Positions 45,387-54,352 of a stretch of 54,352 nt of DNA are shown here, piece after piece. Positions within the stretch are counted from its first letter, which is position 1; each line of letters starts with the position of its first letter. Location: assembly GCA_903877125.1 (NCBI GenBank), contig CAIRCM010000032.1, forward strand, positions 1 through 54,352, read 5' to 3'. The translations under genes were made by a program, and so were the position numbers. This DNA is from an uncultured Acetobacteraceae bacterium (GTDB lineage Bacteria; Pseudomonadota; Alphaproteobacteria; Acetobacterales; Acetobacteraceae). The notes under the pieces are model-generated. The model had not been told where the DNA came from. It worked only from the letters and a program-made list of their open reading frames with translations, and made no database searches.

Positions 45387-46330
45387 CTCCCGCGCAACCG
45401 AGGATTGACGATCACGTAAAGCATATCCGCCAGCAAGTTCAAAACCACATAAAGAAACGCCGTGACCAGCACCACACCCTGCACCACCGGATAATCGCGA
45501 TTGAACACCGCATCCACGACCATCTTCCCAAAACCCGGTATGCTGAACACCTGCTCGGTGAGTACTGCTCCCGAAAGCAATGTGCCGAGTTCCAACGCCC
45601 CCAGCGTAATCACCGGCATCAGCGCGTTTCGTAACGCATGCCAGATCAACACGCGCCATTCCGTCAGACCCTTCGCCCGAGCGGTGCGCACGTAGTCCTG
45701 ATCCAGTGCCGTCAGCATCGCACTGCGGGTATGGCGCATCAGGATGGCGGCGATCGCGTTACCCAGCACGAAGGCCGGCATGATCGTGGTCGCAAGCGAC
45801 TGCACCCAATCCTCGGTCAGCGACACGTAGCCCGACGGCGGCAACCAGCCCAAATCCACCGACAACAGCAGAATCAGCATGATCCCCAACCAGAACGTCG
45901 GCGTCGACAATCCCGCGAGGCCGATGGCATTCGCGACATAATCCCAAAACCTGTTCCTGTGCACCGCCGCGATCACGCCCATGGGAACGCCGATCGCAAC
46001 CGCGATAACGAACGCCATCGCCCCCAGTTGCAGCGTTACCGGCAGCTTTTCCGCGATCAGTTGCGCGACCGGTTGGCGGATATGCCACGACTGACCCAGA
46101 TTGCCTCGCAAAACATTGCCAATCCAATGCAAATACTGGACCGGCAACGACCGGTCCAGCCACAGCTCGGCGCGGATCTGCGCCAATACCTGCGGATCGC
46201 CGCGTTCCTCCCCCGCCAACACCACCGCGGGGTCGCCGGGCATCAGCTGTTGCAGGCAGAACACCAGCACGCTGACAAGCAGCAGCGTCGGAACGATCTG
46301 CGCGAGCCGGCTGCCCAGATGCGATTTCAC
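45383..46330 (-). CDS. Peptide/nickel-type ABC transporter permease (DppB-like)
   Basis: A 315-residue permease with six helices. VLVFCLQQLMPGDPA is the first helix and conserved DppB motif; the EAA loop is VRTARAKGLTEWRVLIWHALRN-like (about 225–247). It starts with GTG 46330, ten bases after the binding-protein gene. Its stop (TAG) overlaps the stop of the antisense NAT gene. Confidence 0.9.
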   Translation of the reverse strand: MKSHLGSRLAQIVPTLLLVSVLVFCLQQLMPGDPAVVLAGEERGDPQVLAQIRAELWLDRSLPVQYLHWIGNVLRGNLGQSWHIRQPVAQLIAEKLPVTLQLGAMAFVIAVAIGVPMGVIAAVHRNRFWDYVANAIGLAGLSTPTFWLGIMLILLLSVDLGWLPPSGYVSLTEDWVQSLATTIMPAFVLGNAIAAILMRHTRSAMLTALDQDYVRTARAKGLTEWRVLIWHALRNALMPVITLGALELGTLLSGAVLTEQVFSIPGFGKMVVDAVFNRDYPVVQGVVLVTAFLYVVLNLLADMLYVIVNPRLRGS

Positions 46331-46340
46331 CGGCCGGCGC

Positions 46341-47843
46341 CTACTTGCCCATCTCCAGCCCCTGCAGCCGGATCATGCCGTCCGGTACTGGCCGAAAGCC
46401 CGTCAGCTTGGCCGAGATGCCAACGATGTTGACCGGCGTGTAGAGATACAGCAACGGCATATCCGCCCGTTCCTGCTGCCACATTTTCGCATAAAACCCG
46501 CGGCGCGTCGCGACGTCGGATACGCCCCGTGCCTTGTCCAACATGTCGTCGACGACGGCATTGGAATAATGCGCATCGTTCTGCCCCACATTGGACCGCA
46601 TGAACGCGTAAAGATTGCCGTCCGGATCGGCGCGTCCGGACCACCCGATCAGATAGGTCTCGAAATTGCCCTGCGTGGCCGCGCTCAGCGACGAAGCGAA
46701 CTCGATCAGATTGATCTTCAGATCGAACCCGGCTTCCCGCACCATCGCCTGAATGACCTCGGCCTCCTGCGCCGGTCCCGCCGTATTCGGCACGTTCATG
46801 GTAACGGTGATCGGCGTTGGCACCCCGGATTGCTTGATCAGCGCCCGCGCTTTCGCCAGATCGCGCGGCCCCGTCGGAATATCGGCCATATAGTAAGGCG
46901 AAGCCGGAGAAACCGCCTGCGCGTTCGGCTGATACATCCCGGCATAGACGACATCCACCAGCGCTTGCCGGTCGATCGCGGCCTCGAACGCCTGACGCAG
47001 CAACGGGCTCTGATCGATCGGCGCCTTGGAACGTTCGCCGTTTGCGATGTTGAACGTGATGCCCTGGTAACCCAAAGCGGGGGAGGTCACGATCCGCAAT
47101 TTGGCATTTGCCTTGACCGCCGCGACATCCGTCGGCAGCACCCGTTCGGCCAGATCGATCGAACCTGCCAACAGATTGGCGGTCAGCACCGCGCTGTCCG
47201 GCATCGGCCGGTACACAACCTTATCGAAGTGGATATTCTTCGCATCCCAGTAACCCGGGAATTTGTCCAGAACGATGCGGTCCTGCGCCACCCGCTCGCC
47301 GAACTGAAACGGGCCCGAACATACCGGGTGCTGGGTGAAATCCTTCCCCGCGGCGGCAGTGGCCTTGGGCGGCAGAATGATCCCCGCCCGGTCGGTCAAC
47401 TGCGCCAAAAACGGCGACGAAGGGGATTTCAAAACGATCCGCACCGTCGCGGGATCGACGACGTCCACGTGATCGATCGAGCTGATCTCGCTGCGCCGGA
47501 AGCTCCCCTGCATGGTCAAATGCCGCTCCAGCGTGAATTTCACCGCCTCGGCGTCGAACGTCTCCCCGTTATGGAACGTCACGCCCTGGCGCAGGTGCAG
47601 AACCAGCGTCGTCGGGTCCGTCCATTCGTAGCTCGTCGCCAGTTGGGGAACGATCTCCAGCTTCTCGTTGAGGTCGAAAAGCTTGTCGCACAAACCGGCG
47701 AACACGATGCGCCCGACATAGGACCGCGCCAGAGTGGGATCGAGGACGTCCAGATCCTCGCGCAACGCGATACGCAGTGTCTGGGCCTGGGCGGCGGCGG
47801 AAAAGGTCAACAGGCAGGCAACGGCAAGCAGAGTACGGCGCAT
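46341..47843 (-). CDS. ABC transporter substrate-binding protein, family 5
   Basis: A 500-residue periplasmic binding protein. The signal peptide MRRTLLAVACLLTFSAAAQA ends at residue 20. The SBP_bac_5 core shows LRIALREDLDVLDPTLA, LVLHLRQGVTFHNGETFDAE and ITFNIAN. It would deliver peptides or another ligand to DppBC. Start 47843 has gggag upstream and gives a clean signal peptide. It lies 59 bp after the DUF1028 gene. Confidence 0.92.
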   Translation of the reverse strand: MRRTLLAVACLLTFSAAAQAQTLRIALREDLDVLDPTLARSYVGRIVFAGLCDKLFDLNEKLEIVPQLATSYEWTDPTTLVLHLRQGVTFHNGETFDAEAVKFTLERHLTMQGSFRRSEISSIDHVDVVDPATVRIVLKSPSSPFLAQLTDRAGIILPPKATAAAGKDFTQHPVCSGPFQFGERVAQDRIVLDKFPGYWDAKNIHFDKVVYRPMPDSAVLTANLLAGSIDLAERVLPTDVAAVKANAKLRIVTSPALGYQGITFNIANGERSKAPIDQSPLLRQAFEAAIDRQALVDVVYAGMYQPNAQAVSPASPYYMADIPTGPRDLAKARALIKQSGVPTPITVTMNVPNTAGPAQEAEVIQAMVREAGFDLKINLIEFASSLSAATQGNFETYLIGWSGRADPDGNLYAFMRSNVGQNDAHYSNAVVDDMLDKARGVSDVATRRGFYAKMWQQERADMPLLYLYTPVNIVGISAKLTGFRPVPDGMIRLQGLEMGK

Positions 47844-47902
47844 GAAGGACTCCCGGATCGATGCCGTCACTGTGGTAGCGCCGCCCCCCGCCGCGCAAGC
47901 GG

Positions 47903-48595
47903 TTATTGCCTGGCGATGGCAGCTTCGATGACGGCGCGATCGAACACGCCGCAGGGACTGTCGGAACCTGGCAGGAACCGGCGGAAGATCGCGAAACGCT
48001 CCTGGCTGACGGCATACAGCCGCCGCAGTTCGCGCAGCGGGTCCGGGTGGTCGTCAGCCCGGATATCCAAATCCGGATATGGATCGCGCGTCGCCACTTT
48101 CAGCGCCGCCGACTGTTTCCCGCGCTTGTCCCCGCCCGCTGCCTCCCCTGCTTCGAGCGCCATCAGCAGCCGCTCGGCCATTGGTCCACCCGAAGCCTCA
48201 AAAGCCGTCAGAGTCCGTTCGACCACTTCCGGCCCCGCCAGCATGTTGCCGGCCACCGAAACGTCGATGCCCCGCACCGACCCGCACCACCCCACGCAGT
48301 CCGCCCCGGTATACGCAGCCATCCGGCCCTGACCGTCCAGGATGTGCAGTTGCCGATGCAAGCTGCCGGCATCGCCCGCCAACAACGACCGGGCAACGTC
48401 ATCCGGCCGCTCCCCCGCCCGCAGCCGGGGCATTCCCTGCACCGCATACATCGGATTGATCAGCGCCTGAGTCGCCAGCGCCGCCACCCCGCCCTCCACA
48501 TGGATCGCCAACGCGCCCACCGCGAAAAATCGCGTGGCGACGGCCGCGCCCAAAGTGCCGGTGATCGGATCGCGTGCGAGAATGGACCAGGTCAT
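47903..48595 (-). CDS. DUF1028 (Ntn-hydrolase-like) protein
   Basis: A 230-residue DUF1028 protein. MTWSILARDPITGTLGAAVATRFFAVG, abbreviated here to its first block TWSILARDP and the ATRFFAVG segment, and SVAGNMLAG are family hallmarks. The fold resembles Ntn hydrolases, so cleavage of an amide or peptide is plausible. Family genes often sit next to peptide importers, as here. First gene of the minus-strand operon, 53 bp from the divergent selD fusion. Confidence 0.85.
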   Translation of the reverse strand: MTWSILARDPITGTLGAAVATRFFAVGALAIHVEGGVAALATQALINPMYAVQGMPRLRAGERPDDVARSLLAGDAGSLHRQLHILDGQGRMAAYTGADCVGWCGSVRGIDVSVAGNMLAGPEVVERTLTAFEASGGPMAERLLMALEAGEAAGGDKRGKQSAALKVATRDPYPDLDIRADDHPDPLRELRRLYAVSQERFAIFRRFLPGSDSPCGVFDRAVIEAAIARQ

Positions 48596-48648
48596 CCCCT
48601 CATACTCCCGGACCGCCCGACTCGCCGCAAGTCCTGTATGCTCGGCGC

Positions 48649-50769
48649 ATGCGATCCACCGGACCGATTGAAACCGATATCCTCCTGCTGGGCGCCGGCC
48701 ACGCGCATGTAGAGGTTCTGCGCCGCTTCGCCATGCAGCCCGAACCCGGCGTGCGGCTCACGCTGATCGGACGGGAACCCGAGATGCCCTACAGTGGTAT
48801 GCTGCCCGGTCTGATCCGCGGCGAATACACCATCGACCAGGCACATATCGATCTCGCCCCTTTGGCCGCGATGGCCGGTGCCCGCCTGATCCTGGCCGAG
48901 GCAACCGCGATCGACCTAACCGCCCGCACCATTGGTCTGGCGGATCGCCCCGATATCCCCTTCGATCTTCTGTCCATTGACGTCGGCGGCCGGCCCGCGA
49001 TGCCGAAGGGCGGCGGTATTACAGTCAAACCCATCGGCCGATTCCTCCACCAGCTCCAAACGCTGGAGGACACGCTGCCCCCAGACAGCCGGATCGCCGT
49101 GATCGGCGGCGGCGCCGGCGGGGTCGAACTCGCGCTGGCCCTGGCCGCCCGGTTTCGCGGTCAGCCAAAGGTGCTCCTGGTCTCCTCCAGCGCCGAACCC
49201 CTGGCCGCCGCCCCCGCACGCGCCCGCAAGGTCGTGCGTGCCGCCCTGATCGACGCCGGCATCGAACTCGTCTCCAGCGTCACCGCCGGTCCGCTGGCAA
49301 ACGGTACCCTGCCGCTGTCCGACGGAACCGCGTTGGACGTCGCCGCCGCGCTCTGGGCGACCGGCGTCGTCGGCCCGGGTTTCCTGCTGGAATCCGGCCT
49401 CGTCTGCGATCCCGCCGGCTGTGTCGTGGTCGATGCCACCCTCCGCAGCGTCAGCCACGACTTCGTCTTCGCCGCCGGGGATTGCGCCGCCTTCGGCCGC
49501 CCCAAATCCGGCGTCTGGGCTGTCCGCGCCGGCGCGCCCTTGGCCGACAACCTCCGCCGCGCCGCCCGCCGCAAACCGCTGAAACCCTGGAAGCCGCAGC
49601 GTGACGCGCTCGCCATCCTCGGCCTTGGCGGCGGAAGAGCCGTGGCCTGGCGCAACGGCATCGTCGTCGCCGGCCGGCTCCCCATGTGGCTGAAAGACCG
49701 CATCGACCGGAAATGGATGGGCATGTACCAGACCATGCGCATGCCTGCCGATCCCACCGACCCCATGCGCTGCGGCGGCTGCGGCGCCAAGGTCGGGGCC
49801 GAGGTCCTGGCCGGCGCTCTGGCCTCCCTCCCAAAATCCGAAGCCTTGGAACACCCCGACGACGCCGCCGTGATCGAACCACCCCCCGGCCAGCTATTGG
49901 TCCAATCGGTCGACCATTTTCGTGCGTTCCTCGACGATCCATTCGTCTTCGGACAAGTCGCCGCCGCCCATGCCCTGTCCGATATCCACGCCATGGGCGC
50001 CCGTCCCTGGACCGCGCTGGCCATCGCCTCCGTCCCATACGCCGCCGGCGCCAAAATGCGCGCCGAACTCAGCGCGATGCTGCAAGGCGCCACCCATGTG
50101 CTGACCGCCGACGGCTGCACCCTCATCGGCGGCCACAGCGGCGAAGCCGCCGAATCCGCGCTCGGCTTCGCCGTCACCGGCCTCGCCGAACCCCGCCAAA
50201 TCCTCCGCAAATCCGGCCTCCGCCCCGCCGACCACCTCATCCTCACCAAGCCGCTCGGCACCGGTGTGATCCTCGCCGGACACATGCGAGGCCTGACCCG
50301 AGCGACCTGGCTGCAATCCGCCATCGCATCGATGTGCGTGAGCAACGCCGCCGCCAGCCGCATCTTCCGCGCGCACCGAGCCACTGCCTGCACCGACATC
50401 ACCGGCTTCGGCCTCGCCGGTCACCTCAAGGAAATGCTGGTCGCCTCCAATGTAAGTGCGACGCTCGACCTCAATGCAATGCCTCTCCTCCCGGGTGCGC
50501 TGGAACTGGCAGGGCAGGGGGTCGAGAGCACGCTCGCCCCCGATAACAGCCGCGCATTGCCAGGGGCCGAAGGTGCGGCGGCTTTGCTGATCGATCCGCA
50601 GACCTCGGGTGGTCTGCTGGCCGGCATCCCGCCCGACCGGTCGGCAGCCTGCCTGGCCGCGCTGCTGGCGGCCGGCCTGCAAGCCGCGATCGTTGGGGTG
50701 GTGGAGCCCGCGGCCGAACGGTTGATCCGCCTCAAACCCAACATGGACGGCACGAACCGCACGCGCTAG
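48649..50769 (+). CDS. selD: NADH dehydrogenase-like domain fused to selenide, water dikinase
   Basis: A 706-residue fusion. Residues 1–350 are an NDH-2-like flavoprotein (FAD site LLLGAGHAHVEVLRR, NADH site IAVIGGGAGGVELALALA, FAD motif FVFAAGDCAAFG). Residues about 370–706 are SelD, which makes selenophosphate from selenide and ATP. Catalytic Cys378 and Lys381 are in RCGGCGAKVG; the second cysteine of the E. coli GCGCK motif is alanine. DPQTSGGLL closes the domain. The flavin domain may supply selenide by reduction; this is inferred. Confidence 0.93.
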   Translation: MRSTGPIETDILLLGAGHAHVEVLRRFAMQPEPGVRLTLIGREPEMPYSGMLPGLIRGEYTIDQAHIDLAPLAAMAGARLILAEATAIDLTARTIGLADRPDIPFDLLSIDVGGRPAMPKGGGITVKPIGRFLHQLQTLEDTLPPDSRIAVIGGGAGGVELALALAARFRGQPKVLLVSSSAEPLAAAPARARKVVRAALIDAGIELVSSVTAGPLANGTLPLSDGTALDVAAALWATGVVGPGFLLESGLVCDPAGCVVVDATLRSVSHDFVFAAGDCAAFGRPKSGVWAVRAGAPLADNLRRAARRKPLKPWKPQRDALAILGLGGGRAVAWRNGIVVAGRLPMWLKDRIDRKWMGMYQTMRMPADPTDPMRCGGCGAKVGAEVLAGALASLPKSEALEHPDDAAVIEPPPGQLLVQSVDHFRAFLDDPFVFGQVAAAHALSDIHAMGARPWTALAIASVPYAAGAKMRAELSAMLQGATHVLTADGCTLIGGHSGEAAESALGFAVTGLAEPRQILRKSGLRPADHLILTKPLGTGVILAGHMRGLTRATWLQSAIASMCVSNAAASRIFRAHRATACTDITGFGLAGHLKEMLVASNVSATLDLNAMPLLPGALELAGQGVESTLAPDNSRALPGAEGAAALLIDPQTSGGLLAGIPPDRSAACLAALLAAGLQAAIVGVVEPAAERLIRLKPNMDGTNRTR

Positions 50770-50803
50770 GACCCAAACCACCCAAACCGCCAAGGACCGA
50801 CCC

Positions 50804-51880
50804 ATGACCCGCCAGTACCGCATCGCTTCCGTTCCCGCCGATGGCATCGGGCCCGAGGTGATCGAAGCCGGCCTGGAAGTCCTTGACGCCGTCGCCTCCA
50901 AGATCGGCGACCTGAAACTGGTCATCGATCGGTACGAGTGGGGCTCGAACTGGTATCGCAAGCACGGCGTGTTCATGCCGCCGGACGCGCTGGCCTGGCT
51001 GCGCACCGCCGATGCGATCTATTTCGGCGCCGTCGGCGATCCGAACATTCCCGATCACGTCTCCCTCTGGGGGCTCCGCCTGCAGATATGCCAGGGCCTG
51101 GATCAATACGCCAACGTCCGCCCGACCCGCTTCCTGCCCGGCGTGACGTCGCCCCTGCGCAACGTCAATGCAGGCGAACTGGACTGGGTGATCGTCCGCG
51201 AAAATTCGGAAGGTGAATACGCCGGGCAGGGCGGCCGCACCCATCGCGGCCTGCCGGAGGAAGTCGCCACCGAAGTCGCCATTTTCACCCGCCGTGGGGT
51301 GGAGCGCATCATGCGCACAGCCTTCGACATCGCCCGTTCCCGCCCACGCAAGCACCTGACGGTGGTCACGAAATCGAACGCGCAACGGCACGGCATGGTG
51401 TTTTGGGACGAAATCGCCGCGCTGGTGTCGCACGATTACAAGGACGTGACCTGGGACAAGGAACTGGTCGATGCCATGACGATGCGCATGGTGCTGCGTC
51501 CGCGCACGATCGATACGGTGGTCGCGACCAATCTGCACGCCGATATCCTGTCCGATCTCGCCGCCGCGCTCGCCGGCTCCCTGGGTATCGCGCCGACCGG
51601 CAATATCGATCCCGAACGCCGCAACCCCTCGATGTTCGAACCGATCCACGGTTCCGCCTTCGACATCACCGGCAAGGGCATCGCCAACCCCGTCGCCAGC
51701 TTCTGGACGGCGGCGATGATGCTCGAACACCTCGGCGAAAAGCCCGCTGCCGACCTGCTGATGAAAGCCGTCGAACAGGTCTGCAAGGCCGGCATCCTGT
51801 CCCCCGATCTCGGTGGCAAGGCCACCACCAAGGAGGTCACACAGGCGGTCGTTGAGGCGGTACGCGGAATGAACGCATAG
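50804..51880 (+). CDS. Tartrate/D-malate dehydrogenase
   Basis: A 358-residue member of the isopropylmalate/isocitrate dehydrogenase fold. PADGIGPEVIEAGLEVLD opens the protein, RENSEGEYAGQGGR is the substrate loop of the tartrate/D-malate group, TVVTKSNAQRHGMVFW holds the catalytic lysine, and DTVVATNLHADILSDLAA the metal aspartates. It would oxidise D-malate or tartrate with NAD. ATG 50804 follows caagga. It ends in TAG inside a terminator palindrome. Confidence 0.9.
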   Translation: MTRQYRIASVPADGIGPEVIEAGLEVLDAVASKIGDLKLVIDRYEWGSNWYRKHGVFMPPDALAWLRTADAIYFGAVGDPNIPDHVSLWGLRLQICQGLDQYANVRPTRFLPGVTSPLRNVNAGELDWVIVRENSEGEYAGQGGRTHRGLPEEVATEVAIFTRRGVERIMRTAFDIARSRPRKHLTVVTKSNAQRHGMVFWDEIAALVSHDYKDVTWDKELVDAMTMRMVLRPRTIDTVVATNLHADILSDLAAALAGSLGIAPTGNIDPERRNPSMFEPIHGSAFDITGKGIANPVASFWTAAMMLEHLGEKPAADLLMKAVEQVCKAGILSPDLGGKATTKEVTQAVVEAVRGMNA

Positions 51881-51917
51881 AGCGTGACAGGGTCAGCTTG
51901 GCCTCATCACGCTCTAT
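51877..51917. terminator. Palindrome overlapping the tartrate dehydrogenase stop
   Basis: atagagcgtga (51877–51887) pairs perfectly with tcacgctctat (51907–51917). The left arm includes the TAG stop. It shares agcgtga and cagggtca with the repeats at 121 and 35055–35135, so it is a terminator built from a dispersed repeat. Followed by a short tgtgcc, no T-run. Confidence 0.6.
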
Positions 51918-52041
51918 TGTGCCGTTTGGTACAGATCGTTACTGGCACCGGGCAGGAAATTCGTGACAGCTTATGGCGGGGGGAAAGCTTATGATCGGTC
52001 AAAGTGCCCCCGAACCATCGATCCTTCCAAGGAGAGCAATC

Positions 52042-52257
52042 ATGAAGGGCTTGCTTATCGCGCTGCTGGGCGCTGGAATTGTGACCGGCGTGCTCGCCTC
52101 GACGCCCGCGTACGCGCTGGGCGGATGCGGCGAGAATTACCATCGCGGGGCCGACGGCCGCTGCTACTGGGGCGGGCAGAACCAGGATTGGTGTATCAAA
52201 CAGACGGGTCATGCCGCTACCCATATGCCCGATGGGACTTGGCGCTGCCAACGGTGA
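52042..52257 (+). CDS. Small secreted cysteine-containing protein
   Basis: A 71-residue protein with a clear Sec signal peptide (about residues 1–25, ending STPAYA). The mature 46 residues hold four cysteines in GGCGENYHRGADGRCYWG and DWCIKQ…WRC, likely two disulfides. Short exported proteins with the GCG…HR…G.C pattern are common in alphaproteobacteria and have no known function. aaggag lies upstream of ATG 52042. It stands alone; 52258–52465 downstream holds nothing I can support. Confidence 0.75.
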   Translation: MKGLLIALLGAGIVTGVLASTPAYALGGCGENYHRGADGRCYWGGQNQDWCIKQTGHAATHMPDGTWRCQR

Positions 52258-52465
52258 ACCACGCCGCCGGTGCAGGCCCAGTACGCGCGAGACCTGTGGA
52301 TCCCCCCACAGGTCCGCGTGGAGATCATCGTGGCTTACAGGCCTGACACCATCAGCGAAACGCCGGAAATCTGATGCCTCTCTCGGCGCTACAGCCGCGC
52401 GCCGATCCAGGCACCGCCCACCGTGCCCGGACGGGTGATGGCCGTGCTCGCCAGCACCTCCTGCG

Positions 52466-53155
52466 TCACCGGCCCGAACGCCACTTGTTCCAGCCGCCAG
52501 CCCGTAATGCGCAGGCCGGGCAGGTGCCGCAGCCGAACCCCCAGTCATGCTCATGGGTCCGGTCGCCGAGGTAGCAGCTATGGCTCAAACGCCGCACCGT
52601 ATCGACCAGACGGTCGCCACCCAACGACGCCGCCAATTCCCAGGTCGCAGCCTTATCCCGCCACATCAGCGGAGTCTCCAGCACGAACCGCCGCTGCATG
52701 CCCAGATTCAACGCCAGTTGCATCGCCTTGATCGTATCGTCCCGGCAATCGGGATAACCGGAGTAATCCGTCTCGCACACGCCCAGCACGATCCGCCGCA
52801 ACCCCCGCCGCCACGCCAATGCCGCCGCGCAGGTCAGAAACAGCAGATTGCGCCCGGGCACAAACGTGTTCGGCAGCCCTTCGGATGTCATCGCGATCGC
52901 GATATCGCTGGTCATCGCCGTCTGCCCAAGGCCGCCCAGCGTCGCGGCAAGATCGACCATATGGTCCTCGCCAAGCCCGTCGCAGGCCAGCGCCTGACGG
53001 ATCGGTTCCCGGCAGCTCAGTTCGATCGCGTGCCGTTGCCCGTAGGCGAAGCCGATCGTCTCGACATGCGGGTAACGCGCCAGTGCCCACGCGAGGCAAG
53101 TAGTGGAATCCTGCCCGCCGGAGAACAACACCAATGCGTGATCGGACCCGGTCAC
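52466..53155 (-). CDS. queC: 7-cyano-7-deazaguanine synthase
   Basis: A 229-residue PP-loop ATPase that makes preQ0 for queuosine tRNA modification. The ATP site is [16 protein letters not shown]. The C-terminal zinc ligands are in CYLGD…[12 protein letters not shown]. The start at 53155 is six bases after the lpxC stop, so it is probably co-transcribed with lpxC. Other queuosine genes are not in the window. Confidence 0.94.
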   Translation of the reverse strand: MTGSDHALVLFSGGQDSTTCLAWALARYPHVETIGFAYGQRHAIELSCREPIRQALACDGLGEDHMVDLAATLGGLGQTAMTSDIAIAMTSEGLPNTFVPGRNLLFLTCAAALAWRRGLRRIVLGVCETDYSGYPDCRDDTIKAMQLALNLGMQRRFVLETPLMWRDKAATWELAASLGGDRLVDTVRRLSHSCYLGDRTHEHDWGFGCGTCPACALRAGGWNKWRSGR

Positions 53156-53161
53156 GTTATG

Positions 53162-54112
53162 TCAGGCAGCGTCAGCCACCTGATCCCGCCCGACAATCGC
53201 CCGCCAGGCCGAGGCGTCGGCGAACAGCGCGCGCAGCAGCTTGTTGTTCAGTGCGTGGCCGGTGCGGTGCGCGATGAAGCGCCCATGCAGGGCGGCGCCG
53301 GCCAGGGCCAGATCGCCCACCGCGTCCAGCATCTTGTGGCGTGCGAATTCCCGCGGCATCCGCAGCCCGGCGGGGTTCAGCACCTTGTCGCCGTCGACCA
53401 CGATCGCGTTGTCCAGACTGCCGCCCAGAGCCAGTCCGGCCTTCTGAAGCTGCTCGACCTCGGACGCCAGCGCGAAGGTCCGGGCACCCGACAGTTCCTC
53501 CCGGAAGCTGTTCGGTGTCAGCCGCAGGGAACAGCCCTGCTTGCCGATCGCGGATGCTGCGAACTCGATGGTCAGTTCCATATCCAGCACCGGCGGGGAC
53601 ACGTAAGACGTGCGCGGGTAGGGCCGGAGTTCGGCGAACGCTTCGCCCTCCGACACACGAACCGGCCGCAGAACCTCGATCATCGTGCGCGGCACGAACT
53701 GCTCTTCGATCCCCGCGCAATCCAGCAGGAACAGGAATGGTGCGGCCGATCCATCCAAAATGGGAACTTCCGGCCCGTCGATCTCGACCAGCACGTTGTC
53801 GATCCCGCTGCCGGCCAGCGCGGCCATCAGATGCTCAACGGTGCCGACCCGCGCCGCGCCATTGCCCAGGACGGTGCACAGACGGGTGTCGCACACGTTG
53901 TCGAACTGCGCGGGAATATCGATGCCGAGGTCGGTGCGGCGAAACACGACGCCATGGCCAATGTCGGCGGGGCGGAGCGTCAGGTGGGCTTTGCGTCCGG
54001 AATGGACTCCAACGCCCGTGCAATCGATCGGCGCCTTCAGTGTCCGCTGGCTCCACGCCATGTCCTGAGACAAGCCGTGCTGTGCGAACAAGATCGAGGG
54101 GGAGCCGTCCAT
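53162..54112 (-). CDS. lpxC: UDP-3-O-acyl-N-acetylglucosamine deacetylase
   Basis: A 316-residue zinc enzyme for the committed step of lipid A synthesis. GVGVHSGRKAHLTL opens the fold, GTVEHLMAALAG carries a zinc histidine, EIDGPEVPILDGSA and RHKMLDAVGDLALAG the other ligands, and FIAHRTGHALNN the catalytic histidine. Start 54112 has ggaaag at good spacing; GTG 54148 is possible. In alphaproteobacteria lpxC often follows ftsZ, which would lie beyond the window. 54113–54352 holds its leader and no gene. Confidence 0.95.
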   Translation of the reverse strand: MDGSPSILFAQHGLSQDMAWSQRTLKAPIDCTGVGVHSGRKAHLTLRPADIGHGVVFRRTDLGIDIPAQFDNVCDTRLCTVLGNGAARVGTVEHLMAALAGSGIDNVLVEIDGPEVPILDGSAAPFLFLLDCAGIEEQFVPRTMIEVLRPVRVSEGEAFAELRPYPRTSYVSPPVLDMELTIEFAASAIGKQGCSLRLTPNSFREELSGARTFALASEVEQLQKAGLALGGSLDNAIVVDGDKVLNPAGLRMPREFARHKMLDAVGDLALAGAALHGRFIAHRTGHALNNKLLRALFADASAWRAIVGRDQVADAA

Positions 54113-54352
54113 TCGATCGCTTTCCGGATCATCGCGGGGCACCAGCACCCCGCTCTCGTATGTTCAGATACGACTGTCCGGCAGGAGCGGCGAGTCAATG
54201 ATTGTTGCCGAGTGTTTCGGGTCAATGCATTGTTTTGTCGCAGTTTGATGCGCTGCGGTATTCAGGCCCTCGTTGGCAATACCAGCCGCCCGAAACCTTG
54301 ACTCGTGGCCCGACCCATATCGTACGGACAGAGCCGGTCGGGTGCTTCGGTA

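Noticed and set aside
52258-52465. A possible short coding tail after queC on the minus strand (frame ending GGAWIGARL)
   Set aside because: No start codon with ribosome-binding site, overlaps the queC end in another frame, and no family is recognised; normal for GC-rich DNA.

Overview
The window is GC-rich, densely packed bacterial chromosome. Its core blocks are argS–SPOR–nagZ–(M50 protease)–scpA–scpB, typA, a THI-box-controlled thiC, queC and lpxC. That gene order, the lipid A gene, and many dehydrogenases, luciferase-like monooxygenases and ABC importers point to a free-living Gram-negative alphaproteobacterium. It is probably in the Rhodospirillales/Acetobacteraceae range; this is inferred from layout and protein style, not from a search. 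No rRNA, tRNA, CRISPR array, prophage or transposase was seen.

Layout. 1–3700: REP-like tandem repeats, a phosphotransferase gene broken by an amber codon, a WD40 propeller, a papain-like cysteine protease and a methyltransferase. 3766–5392 (minus): hydroxyisobutyrate-dehydrogenase-like enzyme plus glutathione transferase. 5512–11195: arginyl-tRNA synthetase, cell-wall and SMC-ScpAB condensin block. 11306–12654: small accessory patch with a caspase-like protein and a VapBC-type toxin–antitoxin pair. 12816–17820: typA, a nucleotidyltransferase, quinone oxidoreductase, threonine dehydratase-like enzyme and two tandem cold-shock genes. 18047–22747: promoter, TPP riboswitch, thiC with an internal in-frame TAG, then SirB1-like, sulfotransferase-like and glycosyltransferase genes. 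22713–26520: SDR, membrane protein, MFS transporter, PdxA-family dehydrogenase. 26569–27738: a MerR-DUF433/PIN-like toxin–antitoxin cassette bounded by perfect 20-bp direct repeats.

27782–35054 is one long plus-strand run: nitrilase-family amidase, NAD kinase, serine hydrolase, TauE exporter, LVIVD propeller, EthD protein, hydroxyacid dehydrogenase and LLM oxidoreductase. 48595–39376 is a long minus-strand run: DUF1028, peptide-binding protein, DppB, DppC, persulfide dioxygenase–rhodanese, Rieske oxygenase, LLM monooxygenase and MBL hydrolase. It is interrupted only by an arylamine N-acetyltransferase gene lying antisense between dppB and dppC. Import proteins, oxygenases and a persulfide-oxidising enzyme in one run suggest uptake and breakdown of an unidentified, possibly sulfur-containing organic compound. 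Between these two runs lie an orphan xanthine-dehydrogenase-type large subunit with its own LLM gene and a class 3 lipase. The right end has a SelD fused to an NADH-dehydrogenase-like domain, a tartrate/D-malate dehydrogenase, a small secreted protein, queC and lpxC.

The most unusual items are the direct-repeat-bounded toxin–antitoxin cassette, the antisense gene inside the transporter operon, the amber codon in a riboswitch-controlled thiC, the minimal caspase-like protein, and the oxygenase/persulfide operon. Start codons were picked from ribosome-binding sites and family N-termini and are marked where unsure.
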